Shown: positions 1 through 10,275 of the stretch, piece after piece
Numbering within the stretch: position 1 is the stretch's first letter
Layout of the letters: each line of letters opens with the position of its first letter
NCBI RefSeq assembly: GCF_000427425.1
Contig: NZ_KE386494.1
Span: 376,476 to 440,475 of the forward strand
Length of the DNA: 64,000 nucleotides
Source of the DNA: Caldanaerobius polysaccharolyticus DSM 13641
GTDB lineage: Bacteria; Bacillota; Thermoanaerobacteria; Thermoanaerobacterales; Caldanaerobiaceae
Direction of reading: 5' to 3'
Notes under the pieces: model-generated
The model's input: the letters and a program-made list of their open reading frames with translations, nothing else
Databases searched by the model: none
What the model was told of the DNA's origin: nothing
Made by a program: the position numbers and the translations under genes

Positions 1-256
1 TAAGCATCATATTTAAAGGCACCACTATAGCTCCTGCTTTAGACGCACCCAGGTACGTATACACGAATTCGGGGCAATTAGGCGAACTTATGGCTATCTT
101 GTCTCCCTTTTTTACCCCTATCGATTGAAAATACGCAGCGTATTTGTCTACGTACATAGATAAATCCTCATAAGTTACCACAGTATCCCTGTACTTAAGT
201 GCCACATGGCCTTTCTCCAGGTTTTTTTGGTTTTTAAATACCTCGAATATCCTCAT
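1..256 (-). CDS. AMP-forming acyl-CoA synthetase, N-terminal part (cut by window edge)
   Basis: About 85 N-terminal residues read on the minus strand from an ATG preceded by a GAGGAG ribosome site; the rest lies outside the window. The visible part has the N-terminal pattern of the ANL superfamily: a start like MRIFEVFKNQ, then TYEDL, a GVKKGDKIAI block, and SSPNCPEFVYTYLGASKAGA followed by VVPLN. Enzymes of this family activate a carboxylic acid with ATP and join it to CoA. The substrate cannot be told, because the AMP-binding and acyl-binding motifs are outside the window; long- or medium-chain fatty acids are the common case. Confidence 0.75.
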   Translation of the reverse strand, partial: MRIFEVFKNQKNLEKGHVALKYRDTVVTYEDLSMYVDKYAAYFQSIGVKKGDKIAISSPNCPEFVYTYLGASKAGAIVVPLNMML

Positions 257-417
257 ATCTTCTCTCCTCTTGATAAAATTTAAACGGGTTTTGGATTAAA
301 CACCTCAATTATTTTATATCTACACCTCTATAAATGCAACCATGTATTATTCATGTTCTTTTGCGTTGTAAATTGTGTTATAATCATCATATATCACGCC
401 AAGGGGATGTATAAGAA

Positions 418-1275
418 GTGAACAGCAGGCAATTGAAAAGCGATCTGGCACTACTGGCAATCACCGTAATATGGGGTTCAACGTTCGTCACTGTAAAGAA
501 GGCCATAGAAAGCATACCCGTATTTAACTTCTTAGCCATAAGGTTTTTCATAGCTTTCATTGCCCTTGTTGCGATCTTTCATAAGTCGGCCTTGAAAGTG
601 GATAAACGCACTTTACTTTATTCCCTGGCAACAGGGACATCTCTTTTTTTGGCTTATGCTTTTCAGACGTTGGGCCTTATGTATACCAGTGCCTCTAAAT
701 CGGGCTTTATAACAGGGCTTAGCGTCATTATGGTACCGGTGTTTGAGGCGCTTTTATTGAAGCAAAAAATAAAAAAACTTACTGCTTGCGGCACCGTAAT
801 GGCTTTTATAGGCCTTGGCCTTTTAAGCATGGATATTAACAGCCTCAAAAACATGTCATTTAACGCTGGCGATGTATACACGTTTATATGCGCCTTTTTC
901 TTCACTGCTCAAATACTGCTTATATCAGCATTTAACGGCCACACCAGTTCCATACCCTTTGCTATATACCAAATCGGCACAGTGGCTCTTTTAAGCACCA
1001 TAACCAGCTTTGCATGGGAAAAGCCCTCAATACCCACCAGCGCTTTTACATGGGAGGCTTTGCTCATAACCGGTCTTTTAGCCACAGCTATAGCTTATGC
1101 TGTGCAGACCCACGTGCAGAAGTACACTACAGCAACCCATACCGCCCTCATATTTACCGCTGAGCCTATATTTTCAGCAATCTTCGCCTACTTCCTGGCA
1201 GGCGAAACCCTGACGTTTCAAAATAGTATAGGCGCCATGCTGATACTGGCAGGAATGTTATTATCTGAATTTTGA
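418..1275 (+). CDS. EamA/DMT-family transporter
   Basis: A 285-residue membrane protein starting with GTG behind AAGGGG. It is hydrophobic throughout, with about ten predicted transmembrane segments in two EamA halves. The first half holds the family stretch TVIWGSTFVTVKKAIESIPV and the second ends in TAEPIFSAIFAYFLAGE, the usual EamA signature. The family exports amino acids or other metabolites; the substrate is unknown. A TATAAT hexamer lies at 379-384 but no convincing -35 box goes with it. The 3' end overlaps the convergent ABC permease gene by about 15 bases. It is distinct from the second EamA gene at 33.6 kb. Confidence 0.85.
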   Translation: MNSRQLKSDLALLAITVIWGSTFVTVKKAIESIPVFNFLAIRFFIAFIALVAIFHKSALKVDKRTLLYSLATGTSLFLAYAFQTLGLMYTSASKSGFITGLSVIMVPVFEALLLKQKIKKLTACGTVMAFIGLGLLSMDINSLKNMSFNAGDVYTFICAFFFTAQILLISAFNGHTSSIPFAIYQIGTVALLSTITSFAWEKPSIPTSAFTWEALLITGLLATAIAYAVQTHVQKYTTATHTALIFTAEPIFSAIFAYFLAGETLTFQNSIGAMLILAGMLLSEF

Positions 1276-2076
1276 TCCAAGCATCTTTTTCTCCAGGTAA
1301 TCAATCAATACGTACATTAAGGCCGCCAAAATGCTCAGGATCAGCACGCTGGACATGACGATATCCAGTTTAAAAATCTGCCCTCCGTAAACTATAAGGT
1401 ACCCCAGTCCGGCCTTTGAGACCAGGAATTCTCCTGTTATGACACCCACCCACGACAGTCCCATGTTGATCTTTACCGCCGACATAATGGTGGGCACGCT
1501 AGCCGGAAGAATTACCTTTGTCAACACCTGTTTTTTTGTGCCTCCAAAGGTCTTTATAAGCTTTATTTTATCTTCATCTACCTGATTAAATCCAGTGACC
1601 ACGCTTATAATGGTGACAATAAGGGATATGGCCAAAGCCATGGTGATGACCGGAGCCTGATTATTTCCCATCCAGACGATAAAAATGGGCCCTAAAGCTG
1701 TTTTAGGAAGGCTATTGAAGACTATAAGATACGGCTCGAGCACTTCTGATATAAAATCAGACCACCACAGTATTACGGCAATCAGAATGCCCAATACAGT
1801 GCCCAGCGTAAAACCCAAAAGCGTTTCGCTCAACGTAACCCACACGTGCAAAAAAAGAGAACCGCTTTGAGACAGGGATATTATGGTGCTAAACATCCTT
1901 GAAGGCATACTTATTAAAAATGAATCGATAATACCCAGCCTGCCAGTTATCTCCCACAAGCCAAAAAAAGCAATGAGAATCAAAATCTGGACTGCCCTCA
2001 CCCACATAGTTCTGCGCTTCATTCTCCGCAAAAAATCCTCATGCTCTTTAGAAATCACTCCATCACACATGAACAT
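1261..2076 (-). CDS. ABC transporter permease (SsuC/TauC/ThiX type)
   Basis: Inner-membrane permease of a binding-protein-dependent importer. I place the start at the ATG at 2076 (271 residues) because GGAGGGAG lies 4 bases upstream; a TTG-type start further up lacks a ribosome site. The BPD_transp_1 domain covers the C-terminal two thirds, with about six membrane segments. The EAA loop that docks the ATPase is visible as the KTFGGTKKQVLTKVILPAS region followed by PTIMSAVKI. It is the last gene of a binding protein-ATPase-permease operon and overlaps the ATPase gene by 14 bases, which suggests translational coupling. Confidence 0.88.
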   Translation of the reverse strand: MFMCDGVISKEHEDFLRRMKRRTMWVRAVQILILIAFFGLWEITGRLGIIDSFLISMPSRMFSTIISLSQSGSLFLHVWVTLSETLLGFTLGTVLGILIAVILWWSDFISEVLEPYLIVFNSLPKTALGPIFIVWMGNNQAPVITMALAISLIVTIISVVTGFNQVDEDKIKLIKTFGGTKKQVLTKVILPASVPTIMSAVKINMGLSWVGVITGEFLVSKAGLGYLIVYGGQIFKLDIVMSSVLILSILAALMYVLIDYLEKKMLGSKFR

Positions 2077-2809
2077 CCAGCTCCCTCCATATAGCGTCAA
2101 AGTACTCTTTAAATTCAGGCGCCTTTCGACAACCTATAGGCGTTCTGTCAGAACATGTCAGCTCAATTTTGTATATGTTTTTTACCACAGCAGGTCTCTT
2201 AGATAAAACCACAATTCTATCGCACATAGCTATAGCTTCAGCCAAATCGTGGGTGACTATCACTGCCGTCTTTTTTTCTTCTCTCAATATCCTCCACACC
2301 TCGTCGGATATGGCTAGCCGCGTCTGATAATCCAAAGCAGAAAAAGCCTCGTCCAAAAGCACTATATCAGGTCTCAGTGCCAATGTCCTTATCAAAGCAG
2401 CCCTTTGTCTCATGCCTCCTGAAAGTTGATTTGGATAATAGCGTTTAAATTCCCCCAGGCCATATCTGTTCAGAAGGTCGTTGACGTACGCCACAGTTTC
2501 ATCGGTGATCAGCCCTTTTACCTCAAGGCCCAATAAGACGTTTTGAAATATGTTCCTCCATTCAAAGAGGTGATCTTTTTGCAGCATATACCCTATTTTC
2601 CCGTTTACAGTAACCGTACCTTTAGACGGTTTCAATAGCCCTGCAATGATGGACAAGAGGGTAGATTTTCCGCATCCAGAAGGACCTATGACTCCTACAA
2701 ATTCCCCTTCATCCACTTCAAAAGTCACATCTTCGATGGCTTTTGTTTCCCCATAAAGAGTGTGATACGTCAACCCAATCCCGTCTATCGTTATCATCTT
2801 ATTTTCCAC
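2063..2809 (-). CDS. ABC transporter ATP-binding protein (SsuB/TauB type)
   Basis: Cytoplasmic ATPase of 248 residues that powers the adjacent importer. Visible motifs are Walker A GPSGCGKST, the Q-loop at YMLQKD, the signature LSGGMRQRAAL, Walker B DIVLLDEAFSALD and the H-loop VTHDLAEA. A GTG start follows AGGGTGG. The closest families serve nitrate, sulfonate, taurine or hydroxymethylpyrimidine uptake. No biosynthetic neighbour or TPP riboswitch was seen that would settle the substrate. Confidence 0.9.
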   Translation of the reverse strand: MENKMITIDGIGLTYHTLYGETKAIEDVTFEVDEGEFVGVIGPSGCGKSTLLSIIAGLLKPSKGTVTVNGKIGYMLQKDHLFEWRNIFQNVLLGLEVKGLITDETVAYVNDLLNRYGLGEFKRYYPNQLSGGMRQRAALIRTLALRPDIVLLDEAFSALDYQTRLAISDEVWRILREEKKTAVIVTHDLAEAIAMCDRIVVLSKRPAVVKNIYKIELTCSDRTPIGCRKAPEFKEYFDAIWRELDVHV

Positions 2810-2875
2810 ACTACCACCCTCAATTTATCCAAATCCAAGCGACACGGTCAAAAACCATGTCACTTGGAAGGATCA

Positions 2876-3874
2876 TCATTTAATAGATTTTATAGCCTTC
2901 TCTGCAAAGGTATTGTCTATGAGCTTTGCGCTGTCTACCTTATTCTCTATCTCTCCTGCCTTATAGAGCACATCCTGTAGCACGTCAAAATCCTCTACCT
3001 TCATAACAGGCGCTGTGCTCCACGTATCCTGTTTCTTATACCTATCCACGACCGTAGCTATAAGGTCAACGTCAGCATCAGGGAAAAAGGACTTTATAGA
3101 CCGGGCAATTTCTTCAGCTGAATGGGATTGTACCCAACGCTGCCCTTTGTAAAGAGCATTGGTAAAATGCTGTATGATATCAGGGTGTTTTTGAATATAG
3201 CTCTTTTTTGCGCTAAAGGCTGTATAGGGGACAGGATGACTGGCTGCTCCTATAGACGCGACAATATAACCTCCTTTTTCCTTTTCTACCAGAGACGCAG
3301 TAGGTTCAAAAAGGGCCACATAGTCAGCATCAGATCTCATAAAAGCCCCTGCGGTGGCTGTAAATTGAAGATTCGTCACAAGGGTTAAGTCTCTTTTAGG
3401 GTCAAGACCGTGTTCCCTTAATACGTATTCTAGGGTCATCTCAGGCATACTGCCGGGCCTTCCTCCTATCACTTTCTTCCCTTTTAAACCCTCCCATTTA
3501 AAGTCGGGCTCAGGTTTCTTGCCCACAAGAAAAGAGCCATCTCTTTTAGTGCACTGAGCAAAGTTAACCAAGGGATCTTTTCTGCCTTCTTTAAGTACGT
3601 AAACCGTCGCTTCAGGGCCCATAAGACCTATATCCGCACTACCTGACAGGACAGCCGTCGCAGCCTTGTCTGTGCCCTGCGCCGTGGATATGTTGAGCTC
3701 AAGACCCTCTTCCTTAAAAAAGCCTTCGCTGACCGCCACATAATAAGGGGCATAAAATATAGATCGAACCACTTCTGTAAAATTCACCCTTGTCAACCTG
3801 TGCTTTGCACTACAGCCCACTGCAAAAAAGGCGATAACCAGAAGAACTAATATGGTCAGTAATATCTTTTTCAC
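2876..3874 (-). CDS. ABC transporter substrate-binding lipoprotein (NMT1/SsuA-like)
   Basis: A 332-residue extracellular binding protein anchored by lipid. The N-terminus has two lysines, a hydrophobic stretch and a lipobox ending AVGCSAK. The GTG start lies behind AGGAGG. The mature part has SsuA/THI5-like features: RSIFYAPYYVAVSEGFFKEEGLE, then GTDKAATAVLSGSADIGLMG. It probably captures a small organic anion or thiamine precursor for the two downstream genes. The preceding gene, an XRE regulator, ends in a strong terminator, so this operon needs its own promoter in the 65-base gap. No clean -35/-10 pair was found there. Confidence 0.85.
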   Translation of the reverse strand: MKKILLTILVLLVIAFFAVGCSAKHRLTRVNFTEVVRSIFYAPYYVAVSEGFFKEEGLELNISTAQGTDKAATAVLSGSADIGLMGPEATVYVLKEGRKDPLVNFAQCTKRDGSFLVGKKPEPDFKWEGLKGKKVIGGRPGSMPEMTLEYVLREHGLDPKRDLTLVTNLQFTATAGAFMRSDADYVALFEPTASLVEKEKGGYIVASIGAASHPVPYTAFSAKKSYIQKHPDIIQHFTNALYKGQRWVQSHSAEEIARSIKSFFPDADVDLIATVVDRYKKQDTWSTAPVMKVEDFDVLQDVLYKAGEIENKVDSAKLIDNTFAEKAIKSIK

Positions 3875-3936
3875 AGCAACACCTCCTACTTCATAATATT
3901 CTTTCGGTTACAATTGGTGATTAGCTAAAAAGGCGC

Positions 3937-3960
3937 AAAAAAAAGGGCATACGCCCTTTT
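3937..3960 (-). terminator. Rho-independent terminator after the XRE gene
   Basis: On the minus strand an 8-bp stem AAAAGGGC/GCCCTTTT with a 4-base loop is followed by a run of T. It overlaps the stop region of the XRE regulator and separates it from the ABC operon. Confidence 0.8.
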
Positions 3961-4183
3961 ATGAAGTTTTTCTCAGCATACTGTACTTTACCTCTCGACC
4001 CAACAGGTAATCAACGCTCACATCAAAAATATCCGCCAGTTTAGTTAAAATAGAATAATCGGGCTCCCGCCTGCCGGTCTCATAAAGGGATATCGCGCTC
4101 CTGGACAAGCTCAACATCTCAGCCAATTCATCTTGAGTCATATTGTGAGACTTCCTCAACTTCTTTAACGTTTTGCAGAACAC
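3959..4183 (-). CDS. XRE-family helix-turn-helix regulator, 74 aa
   Basis: A small DNA-binding protein that is almost entirely an HTH_3 domain. Its helix pattern is TLKKLRKSHNMTQDELAEML, then SRSAISLYETGRREPDY and LTKLADIFDVSVDYLLG. The GTG start is set by GGAGGG ten bases upstream; the nearby ATG is out of frame. No ligand-binding domain is present. It lies just upstream of, and codirectional with, the ABC operon, but a terminator separates them, so control of that operon is a guess. It could equally act on itself or on lon. Confidence 0.85.
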   Translation of the reverse strand: MFCKTLKKLRKSHNMTQDELAEMLSLSRSAISLYETGRREPDYSILTKLADIFDVSVDYLLGREVKYSMLRKTS

Positions 4184-4259
4184 AACATGTCACCCTCCTA
4201 TAAAATAGTAAGGGGTACATGCCATATGAAGTCACTATATGCAACCATTAGTTATTTTA

Positions 4260-6581
4260 TCATTTTTGTAACACATTGTCCAGTACTTGATCGAGATTGT
4301 TCACAAATACAAATCCTATTTTGCGCCTGATGCTCTGGGGTATATCGCTCACATCCCGCCTGTTGTCTTCAGGCAGTATGACCTTTTTAATCCCTGCTCT
4401 GTAAGCTGCCAGAACTTTTTCTTTTACACCGCCTATAGGAAGCACCTTCCCCACCAGCGTAATCTCCCCGGTCATGGCTACATCGCTTAAAGCAGGTCTG
4501 CCTGTAAGCGCCGATACCATCGCAGCAGCCATGGTTATACCCGCAGAAGGGCCGTCTTTAGGTATAGCACCTTCGGGGACATGCACGTGAATATCGTAGT
4601 TTTTGTAGAAATCATCGTCTATGCCCAGCTCTTTAGCTTTCGACCTTATATAGGTAAGCCCTGCCTGAGCGGACTCTTTCATGACATCTCCCAGCTGACC
4701 TGTAAGCACCAGTTTACCACTACCGGGGACCTTCAGGGCTTCCACTGACAGTATCTCTCCACCCATAGGTGTCCACGCCAGGCCTGTTACCACACCTACC
4801 TCGTTTTTTTCAACGGCTTTTTCACGCCTATACACAGGTTTGCCCAGATAACTTTCTACGATTCTGGCGCTCACCGTCACATTAAAGTCCTTATTCTCCG
4901 CTATCCTGCTGGCGATTTTTCTCACCAATGACCCCAGATTGCGCTCCAGATTCCTTACACCAGCTTCTCTGGTATATTCTTCAATTATCTTTTTTATGGC
5001 CTTATCAGATATAGCTATAGACTTCTGAATGCCATGTTCTTTTAGCTGCTTTGGCCATAGGTACTTTTTAGCTATATTCAATTTTTCTTCGTCGGTATAA
5101 CCGCTTATATATATAATCTCCATTCTGTCTAAAAGCGGTCTCGGTATGGTGTCGGTGGTGTTGGCTGTGGTTATAAAAAACACTTTAGAGAGGTCAAAAG
5201 GTATATCCATGTAATGATCTCTAAACGAAACATTCTGCTCGGGATCCAGAACTTCCAGCATAGCTGACGCCGGATCACCCCTGAAATCGCTACTCATTTT
5301 ATCGATCTCATCCAGAAGAAAAACAGGGTTGGCAGAGTGGACGTATTTAAGAGACGATATTATCCGTCCAGGCATAGCGCCTATATACGTCCTCCTATGT
5401 CCTCTAATCTCCGCCTCATCCCTTAGGCCACCCAGGGACATCCGCACAAATTTTCTCCCCATAGCCCTCGCTATGGACTTGCCCAAAGACGTTTTGCCTA
5501 CCCCTGGAGGACCCACCAGGCAGAGTATAGGCCCCTTTACATCTTCCTTTAATTTCCTTACCGCCAGGTACTCCAGTATCCTCTCCTTAACTTTTTCCAA
5601 ACCATAGTGATCTTCGTTTAAGATTCTCCTGGCTTCTTTTATGTCCAGCTTATCCTCAGTAAAAGAATGCCACGGGAGGTCCAAAATCCAATCAAGGTAC
5701 GTCCTTATCACAGAACCTTCGGGAGAACCCGGTGCCATCTTAGCCAGCCTGTCCAGCTCTTTTAACGCCTTTTCTCTGGCTTCATCAGGCAAACCGGCTT
5801 TCTCAATCCTATCCCTGTACTCGTCTATTTCCTGTTGAGCGTCATCTGACTCGCCCAGCTCTTCTCTTATAGCGTTCAACTGCTCCCTGAGGTAATAATC
5901 CTTTTGCACCTTGTCTATCTTTTTCCTCACCTTGGCCGCTATTTCTTTTTCGATCTCCATTATGTCCAATTCGTTTAACAGCATACCGTACAGCTTTTCC
6001 AGCCGCTCTTTCACATCCAGACTTTCCAGAATCTCCTGCTTCTGTTCAGTGGTGAGGGATATATGGGACGCAATAACATCAGCCAACCTGCCGGGCTCTT
6101 TAATCGATACCACAGAAAGGAGGACCTCAGGGGATATATTGTTCATATAGCCAATGTACTCCTCAAAAGCATTGGCCACATTCCTCATCAGAGCTATGAT
6201 CTCTTTGCTCTCTTCAATGGGTTGATCGACATGCTCCTTTATATTTACACTGACAAACGGCTCGTCTTGCTGTACCGATAGGATTTCGCCTCTGCTGATG
6301 CCCTCCACCAATACCCTGACCACACCGCCCGGCAATTTCAAAAGCTGCTTCACCTTAGCTGAAGTTCCGATTTTATATAAATCCTCTATGGAAGGCTCTT
6401 CCTCTTCTGAATTTTTTTGCGTTACAAGGAACACCACCTGATCGTTAGCCATAGCTTCTTCTATCGCCAGTATGGACTTTTTCCTACCCACGTCAAAATG
6501 TACAATCATGTATGGATATACTGTTAACCCCCTTAGCGGTATAAGGGGAATGGTCTTTACTTTTACATCAACGTTTTGCAT
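4260..6581 (-). CDS. lon: ATP-dependent protease Lon (LonA)
   Basis: Cytosolic AAA+ serine protease that degrades misfolded and regulatory proteins. The start is the ATG at 6581 (773 residues, the usual length), with GAGGTGA upstream; the longer open frame adds a spurious hydrophobic N-terminus. Domains in order are an N-terminal LAN substrate-binding domain (about 1-200), a coiled-coil region, and an AAA+ module with Walker [10 protein letters not shown] and Walker [11 protein letters not shown]. The C-terminal protease domain has catalytic serine in [10 protein letters not shown] and lysine in [10 protein letters not shown]. It follows lonB on the same strand but has its own promoter and is preceded by lonB's terminator. 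Confidence 0.97.
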   Translation of the reverse strand: MQNVDVKVKTIPLIPLRGLTVYPYMIVHFDVGRKKSILAIEEAMANDQVVFLVTQKNSEEEEPSIEDLYKIGTSAKVKQLLKLPGGVVRVLVEGISRGEILSVQQDEPFVSVNIKEHVDQPIEESKEIIALMRNVANAFEEYIGYMNNISPEVLLSVVSIKEPGRLADVIASHISLTTEQKQEILESLDVKERLEKLYGMLLNELDIMEIEKEIAAKVRKKIDKVQKDYYLREQLNAIREELGESDDAQQEIDEYRDRIEKAGLPDEAREKALKELDRLAKMAPGSPEGSVIRTYLDWILDLPWHSFTEDKLDIKEARRILNEDHYGLEKVKERILEYLAVRKLKEDVKGPILCLVGPPGVGKTSLGKSIARAMGRKFVRMSLGGLRDEAEIRGHRRTYIGAMPGRIISSLKYVHSANPVFLLDEIDKMSSDFRGDPASAMLEVLDPEQNVSFRDHYMDIPFDLSKVFFITTANTTDTIPRPLLDRMEIIYISGYTDEEKLNIAKKYLWPKQLKEHGIQKSIAISDKAIKKIIEEYTREAGVRNLERNLGSLVRKIASRIAENKDFNVTVSARIVESYLGKPVYRREKAVEKNEVGVVTGLAWTPMGGEILSVEALKVPGSGKLVLTGQLGDVMKESAQAGLTYIRSKAKELGIDDDFYKNYDIHVHVPEGAIPKDGPSAGITMAAAMVSALTGRPALSDVAMTGEITLVGKVLPIGGVKEKVLAAYRAGIKKVILPEDNRRDVSDIPQSIRRKIGFVFVNNLDQVLDNVLQK

Positions 6582-6609
6582 CTGGTCACCTCGACATTTA
6601 CAAAATATA

Positions 6610-6638
6610 AATATAGCATATAATATAATAACACACAA
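6610..6638 (-). promoter_or_regulatory. Sigma-A-type promoter of lon
   Basis: Minus-strand TTGTGT, a 17-base spacer and TATATT, placed between the lonB terminator and the lon ribosome site. No HrcA or CtsR operator was recognised near it. Confidence 0.55.
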
Positions 6639-6643
6639 AAAAG

Positions 6644-6662
6644 CCAATGGCAAAACCATTGG
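6644..6662 (-). terminator. Terminator after lonB
   Basis: Stem CCAATGG/CCATTGG with a short loop, followed on the minus strand by six T, directly after the lonB stop codon. Confidence 0.8.
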
Positions 6663-6663
6663 A

Positions 6664-8334
6664 TTAGTTTTTTACTGTCTTAAGTTGTGTATTAAAGTGT
6701 ATTACCTTTTCTCTATCTTCAGGCACATCATCTTTTATAGCCGCTTTTATAACTTCTCTTATATCCTTTACCGGCATCACTTCAATACCTTCCATATGCG
6801 CAAAAGTTTCTTGAAAGTTCTCATGAGGTATAATAACCTTTTTAACCCCAGCGTCTTTAGCTGCATTGATTTTAGTTACCACGCCACCTACCGGCTTTAC
6901 TTCTCCTCTTATGGATATCTCCCCTGTCATAGCTACCCAGTTGTCCACAGGCCTGTTAAGTACTGCCGAATACACCGCCGTAGTAATGGCAATCCCCGCT
7001 GAAGGTCCGTCCACAGGTATGCCCCCGGGGAAATTCACGTGAACATCATAATCGGCCAGATCGATGGAAAACACATTTTTCAACACAGTCATGACATTCT
7101 CGATGGAATCGCTAACCGCGCTCTTTCGCTTTACCCTTCTGTTTTGGTTGCATATCTCTTCTTCATCTATAATACCCGTAACTTTTACCCTTCCACTTCC
7201 TTTAGAAACAGATTTCGCTGTCACCTCGATCTCCATAAGGGCTCCTAATCCTGGCCCGTAAACCGCCAGGCCATTTACGCACCCTACCTGAGGTTTGTCT
7301 TTCACCTTAATGTCAGGTCTGGGGTTATAATGGCCATTATTTATAACCCACTCAATATCCTCCAGTGTAATTGCGGATCTTCCCTCTGTTATAGCAAGCC
7401 CTCCAGCCAGCTGAACCATATTCACCGCTTCCCGCCCATTGGCGGCGTACCGGGATATAAGATCGGCACCACCCTCCTGTAGCTCAAAACCGCCTTTTTT
7501 AGCTGCATTTTCAGCGATAGTCGCCACCTCACCTCTGGTAAGCTCCCTAAAATACACCTCCACACACCGGGACCTTAAAGCAGGAGGGATTTCTTCGCTG
7601 GATCTGGTAGTAGCTCCTACCAGCCTGAAATCAGCAGGCAAGCCATTCTGAAATATATCGTGTATGTGCCTAGGTATGTTAGTGTCTTCAGAATTGTAAT
7701 AAGCGCTCTCCAGAAAAACCTTTCTGTCTTCCAATACCTTTAATAGCTTATTCATCTGCACAGGATGGAGCTCTCCTATCTCGTCGATAAAGAGTATGCC
7801 GCCGTGAGCCCTGGTGACTGCCCCCGGTTTAGGCTGAGGTATACCAGCGATGCCCAGAGGTCCTGCTCCCTGGTATATAGGATCGTGAACCGACCCCATA
7901 AGGGGATCCGCAATTCCTCTCTCGTCAAATCTCAATGTGGTCGCGTCCATCTCCACGAATTTGGCGTCAGCTTTAAAAGGTGAAAAAGGATTGGCCTTGG
8001 CCTCCTCCAACACCAATCGCGCGGCTGCTGTCTTCCCCACCCCCGGCGGACCGTAAATCAGCACGTGTTGTGGGTTGGGACCGCATAAAGCCGCTTTTAA
8101 GGCTTTTATACCTTCTTCCTGCCCCACTATCTCTTTAAGTGATTGTGGCCTTGTCTTCTCCGCGAGCGGCTCTGTCAGATGTATATGCCTGAGTTTATTG
8201 AGTTTTTCCATCTCTTTTTTAGATTCCCTATCGATTGCCACCCTATTGTACTGAGGACCTTTAGCAGTATTGTAAAGGTATAAGCCCAGAATAGCTGCAA
8301 AAACCAGCTCAATTAAGAGCAAAATGCTGCTAAT
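6664..8334 (-). CDS. lonB: LonB, membrane-anchored sporulation-type Lon protease
   Basis: AAA+ protease of the LonB family, forespore-expressed in Bacillus. It has an N-terminal membrane helix, Walker [12 protein letters not shown], Walker [11 protein letters not shown], and a protease domain with [10 protein letters not shown] (Ser) and [10 protein letters not shown] (Lys). Start choice is unusual. An open frame reaches an ATG at 8355, but it lacks a ribosome site and the strong GAGGAGGTG (8349-8341) lies inside that extension. Eight bases after GGAGG comes ATT (8334-8332), giving a 556-residue protein whose N-terminus has the length I expect for LonB. The alternative start is the ATG at 8355. 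The gene lies between clpX and lon. Confidence 0.93.
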   Translation of the reverse strand: MSSILLLIELVFAAILGLYLYNTAKGPQYNRVAIDRESKKEMEKLNKLRHIHLTEPLAEKTRPQSLKEIVGQEEGIKALKAALCGPNPQHVLIYGPPGVGKTAAARLVLEEAKANPFSPFKADAKFVEMDATTLRFDERGIADPLMGSVHDPIYQGAGPLGIAGIPQPKPGAVTRAHGGILFIDEIGELHPVQMNKLLKVLEDRKVFLESAYYNSEDTNIPRHIHDIFQNGLPADFRLVGATTRSSEEIPPALRSRCVEVYFRELTRGEVATIAENAAKKGGFELQEGGADLISRYAANGREAVNMVQLAGGLAITEGRSAITLEDIEWVINNGHYNPRPDIKVKDKPQVGCVNGLAVYGPGLGALMEIEVTAKSVSKGSGRVKVTGIIDEEEICNQNRRVKRKSAVSDSIENVMTVLKNVFSIDLADYDVHVNFPGGIPVDGPSAGIAITTAVYSAVLNRPVDNWVAMTGEISIRGEVKPVGGVVTKINAAKDAGVKKVIIPHENFQETFAHMEGIEVMPVKDIREVIKAAIKDDVPEDREKVIHFNTQLKTVKN

Positions 8335-8390
8335 AAAAATCACCTCCTCATGCATATTATGTGCACTTAGAGGTGGTAATACTCAAGGAT

Positions 8391-9665
8391 TCAAGATACG
8401 CTCTCTGATTTTTTCCGGCCTTTTTTGGAGGATTTCTGCTCGTTTATCACCAGTGTAGGCCTCAAACGCTTTTCCACAGTTTCGGCTGTGATGATGCACT
8501 TTTCTACGTCGTCTCTCGTGGGTATTTCAAACATGACATCCAGCATAATATCCTCCATGATAGCTCTTAACCCCCGAGCACCTGTTTTTAGCCTTATGGC
8601 TTTATCAGCAATGGCTTCTAGAGCGTCTTTCTCAAATTCCAGCTTCACGTTATCCATCTCAAACATCTTCTGGTACTGCTTTACAAGGGCATTTTTCGGC
8701 TCCACCAAAATCCTTATAAGCGCATCTCTATCCAGGGAGTCCAGCGTCACGACGATGGGCAGTCTCCCGATAAACTCGGGTATAAGGCCAAATTTCAATA
8801 GGTCTTCGGGCATTACTTTTGATAAAATCTCACCTATCTTCTTATTCTCCTTGCTGATTATCTCGGCCTCAAAGCCCATGGATTTTCTCGCCGTCCTGGC
8901 TTCAATAATCTTCTCAAGGCCGTCAAAAGCACCGCCGCAGATAAACAGTATATTCGTAGTGTCTATCTGTATAAACTCCTGATGTGGGTGCTTTCTCCCA
9001 CCCTGAGGCGGAACGTTGGCAATCGTCCCTTCCAGTATTTTAAGCAATGCCTGCTGAACCCCTTCTCCCGATACATCTCTGGTTATAGAGGGATTCTCCG
9101 ACTTGCGAGCTATTTTATCTATCTCATCGATATAAACAATGCCTTTTTCCGCCTTTTCCACATCGTAATCTGCTGCCTGTATGAGCTTTAAAAGTATATT
9201 TTCCACATCTTCACCTACATACCCTGCTTCAGTAAGGGATGTAGCATCAGCTATGGCAAAAGGCACATTGAGGATCTTTGCCAGCGTTTGAGCCAACAGC
9301 GTCTTTCCTGAACCGGTAGGACCTAACATCAAAATATTGCTTTTCTGCAGCTCCACGTCATCGGTTTTCACCTTGGAGTTAATCCTCTTGTAGTGGTTGT
9401 ACACAGCTACGGATAATGCGATTTTGGCTTTCTCCTGGCCCACCACGTATTCATCCAGTATGGCCTTTATCTCCTTAGGCTTAGGAAGGTCGTTGAACTC
9501 AAAGCTATTTTCATCTTCAAATTCTTCTTCAATAATCTCCTGACACAATTCTATGCACTCATCACAGATGTAAACACCAGGCCCTGCCACCAGTCTTCTT
9601 ACTTGATCCTGAGTCTTTCCGCAAAAAGAACATTTTAACTGTTTAGAGTTGTCGTATTTCGCCAT
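8391..9665 (-). CDS. clpX: ClpX, ATPase subunit of ClpXP protease
   Basis: Hexameric unfoldase of 424 residues. The N-terminal zinc-binding domain has CSFCGK and CDECIELC. The AAA+ module has Walker A GPTGSGKT, Walker [12 protein letters not shown] and the pore loop region at [16 protein letters not shown]. The ClpP-docking loop reads MGF rather than the textbook IGF, in the [10 protein letters not shown] stretch. An ATG start lies behind GAGAGGTG. It is cotranscribed with clpP and tig upstream, the common Firmicute arrangement, and is followed by lonB 35 bases downstream. Confidence 0.98.
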   Translation of the reverse strand: MAKYDNSKQLKCSFCGKTQDQVRRLVAGPGVYICDECIELCQEIIEEEFEDENSFEFNDLPKPKEIKAILDEYVVGQEKAKIALSVAVYNHYKRINSKVKTDDVELQKSNILMLGPTGSGKTLLAQTLAKILNVPFAIADATSLTEAGYVGEDVENILLKLIQAADYDVEKAEKGIVYIDEIDKIARKSENPSITRDVSGEGVQQALLKILEGTIANVPPQGGRKHPHQEFIQIDTTNILFICGGAFDGLEKIIEARTARKSMGFEAEIISKENKKIGEILSKVMPEDLLKFGLIPEFIGRLPIVVTLDSLDRDALIRILVEPKNALVKQYQKMFEMDNVKLEFEKDALEAIADKAIRLKTGARGLRAIMEDIMLDVMFEIPTRDDVEKCIITAETVEKRLRPTLVINEQKSSKKGRKKSESVS

Positions 9666-9687
9666 TTTTTCACCTCTCTTAAAGCAA

Positions 9688-10275
9688 CTATTTCCTCTTG
9701 TAAATCACGTCATCGATCAACCCATAATCCTTTGCTTCTTCCGCACTCATCCAGAAATCGCGATCTGTATCCCTCTGAATCTTTTCGAGAGGCTGTCCTG
9801 TTCTCTCTGCCAGTATTTTGTTTATCTTTTCTTTTAATTTCAGTATATGCTCAGCCTGTATCTTTATATCACTGGCTTGCCCCTGAGCACCACCCAGCGG
9901 TTGATGTAACATAATCTCGCTATTGGGCAATGCCAACCTTTTGCCCTTAGCGCCAGCGGCCAACAAAAACGCTCCCATCGACGCGGCCATGCCCACGCAA
10001 ATAGTAGAAACATCTGGCTTTATATACTGCATGGTATCATATATGGCCATACCTGCCGATATAGATCCGCCGGGGCTATTTATATACAGCATAATATCTT
10101 TATCGGGGTCCTCTGACTCCAAAAACAGGAGCTGGGCAACCACCAGACTAGCTGTTACATCATTTATCTCGTCGCCCAAAAAGACGATACGCTCTTTGAG
10201 CAGCCTGGAATATATATCATAGGACCTTTCGCCTCTATTTGTTTGCTCTATAACTATAGGTACGAGATTCATCAT
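9688..10275 (-). CDS. clpP: ClpP, proteolytic subunit of Clp proteases
   Basis: Self-compartmentalised serine protease of 195 residues that partners ClpX. The catalytic serine is in GMAASMGAF (about residue 99), the histidine in IMLHQPLGG (about 124), and the aspartate in the DTDRDF stretch. The start overlaps the tig stop as ATGA, with GGAGG upstream; either of two consecutive ATG codons may be used. The ATGA overlap implies coupled translation with trigger factor. Confidence 0.97.
   Translation of the reverse strand: MMNLVPIVIEQTNRGERSYDIYSRLLKERIVFLGDEINDVTASLVVAQLLFLESEDPDKDIMLYINSPGGSISAGMAIYDTMQYIKPDVSTICVGMAASMGAFLLAAGAKGKRLALPNSEIMLHQPLGGAQGQASDIKIQAEHILKLKEKINKILAERTGQPLEKIQRDTDRDFWMSAEEAKDYGLIDDVIYKRK

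Noticed and set aside
2810-3940. TPP riboswitch upstream of the ABC operon, which would indicate thiamine-precursor import
   Set aside because: The gap before the binding-protein gene is only about 65 bases and lacks the conserved CUGAGA and ACCUGA elements.
4211-4259. Terminator sought after lon
   Set aside because: No stable stem followed by a T run was found between lon and the XRE gene; any hairpin there is too weak to list.
6581-6659. N-terminal extension of Lon with a hydrophobic segment
   Set aside because: The extension crosses the lon promoter and lacks a ribosome site; LonA proteins are soluble and start near MQNVDV.
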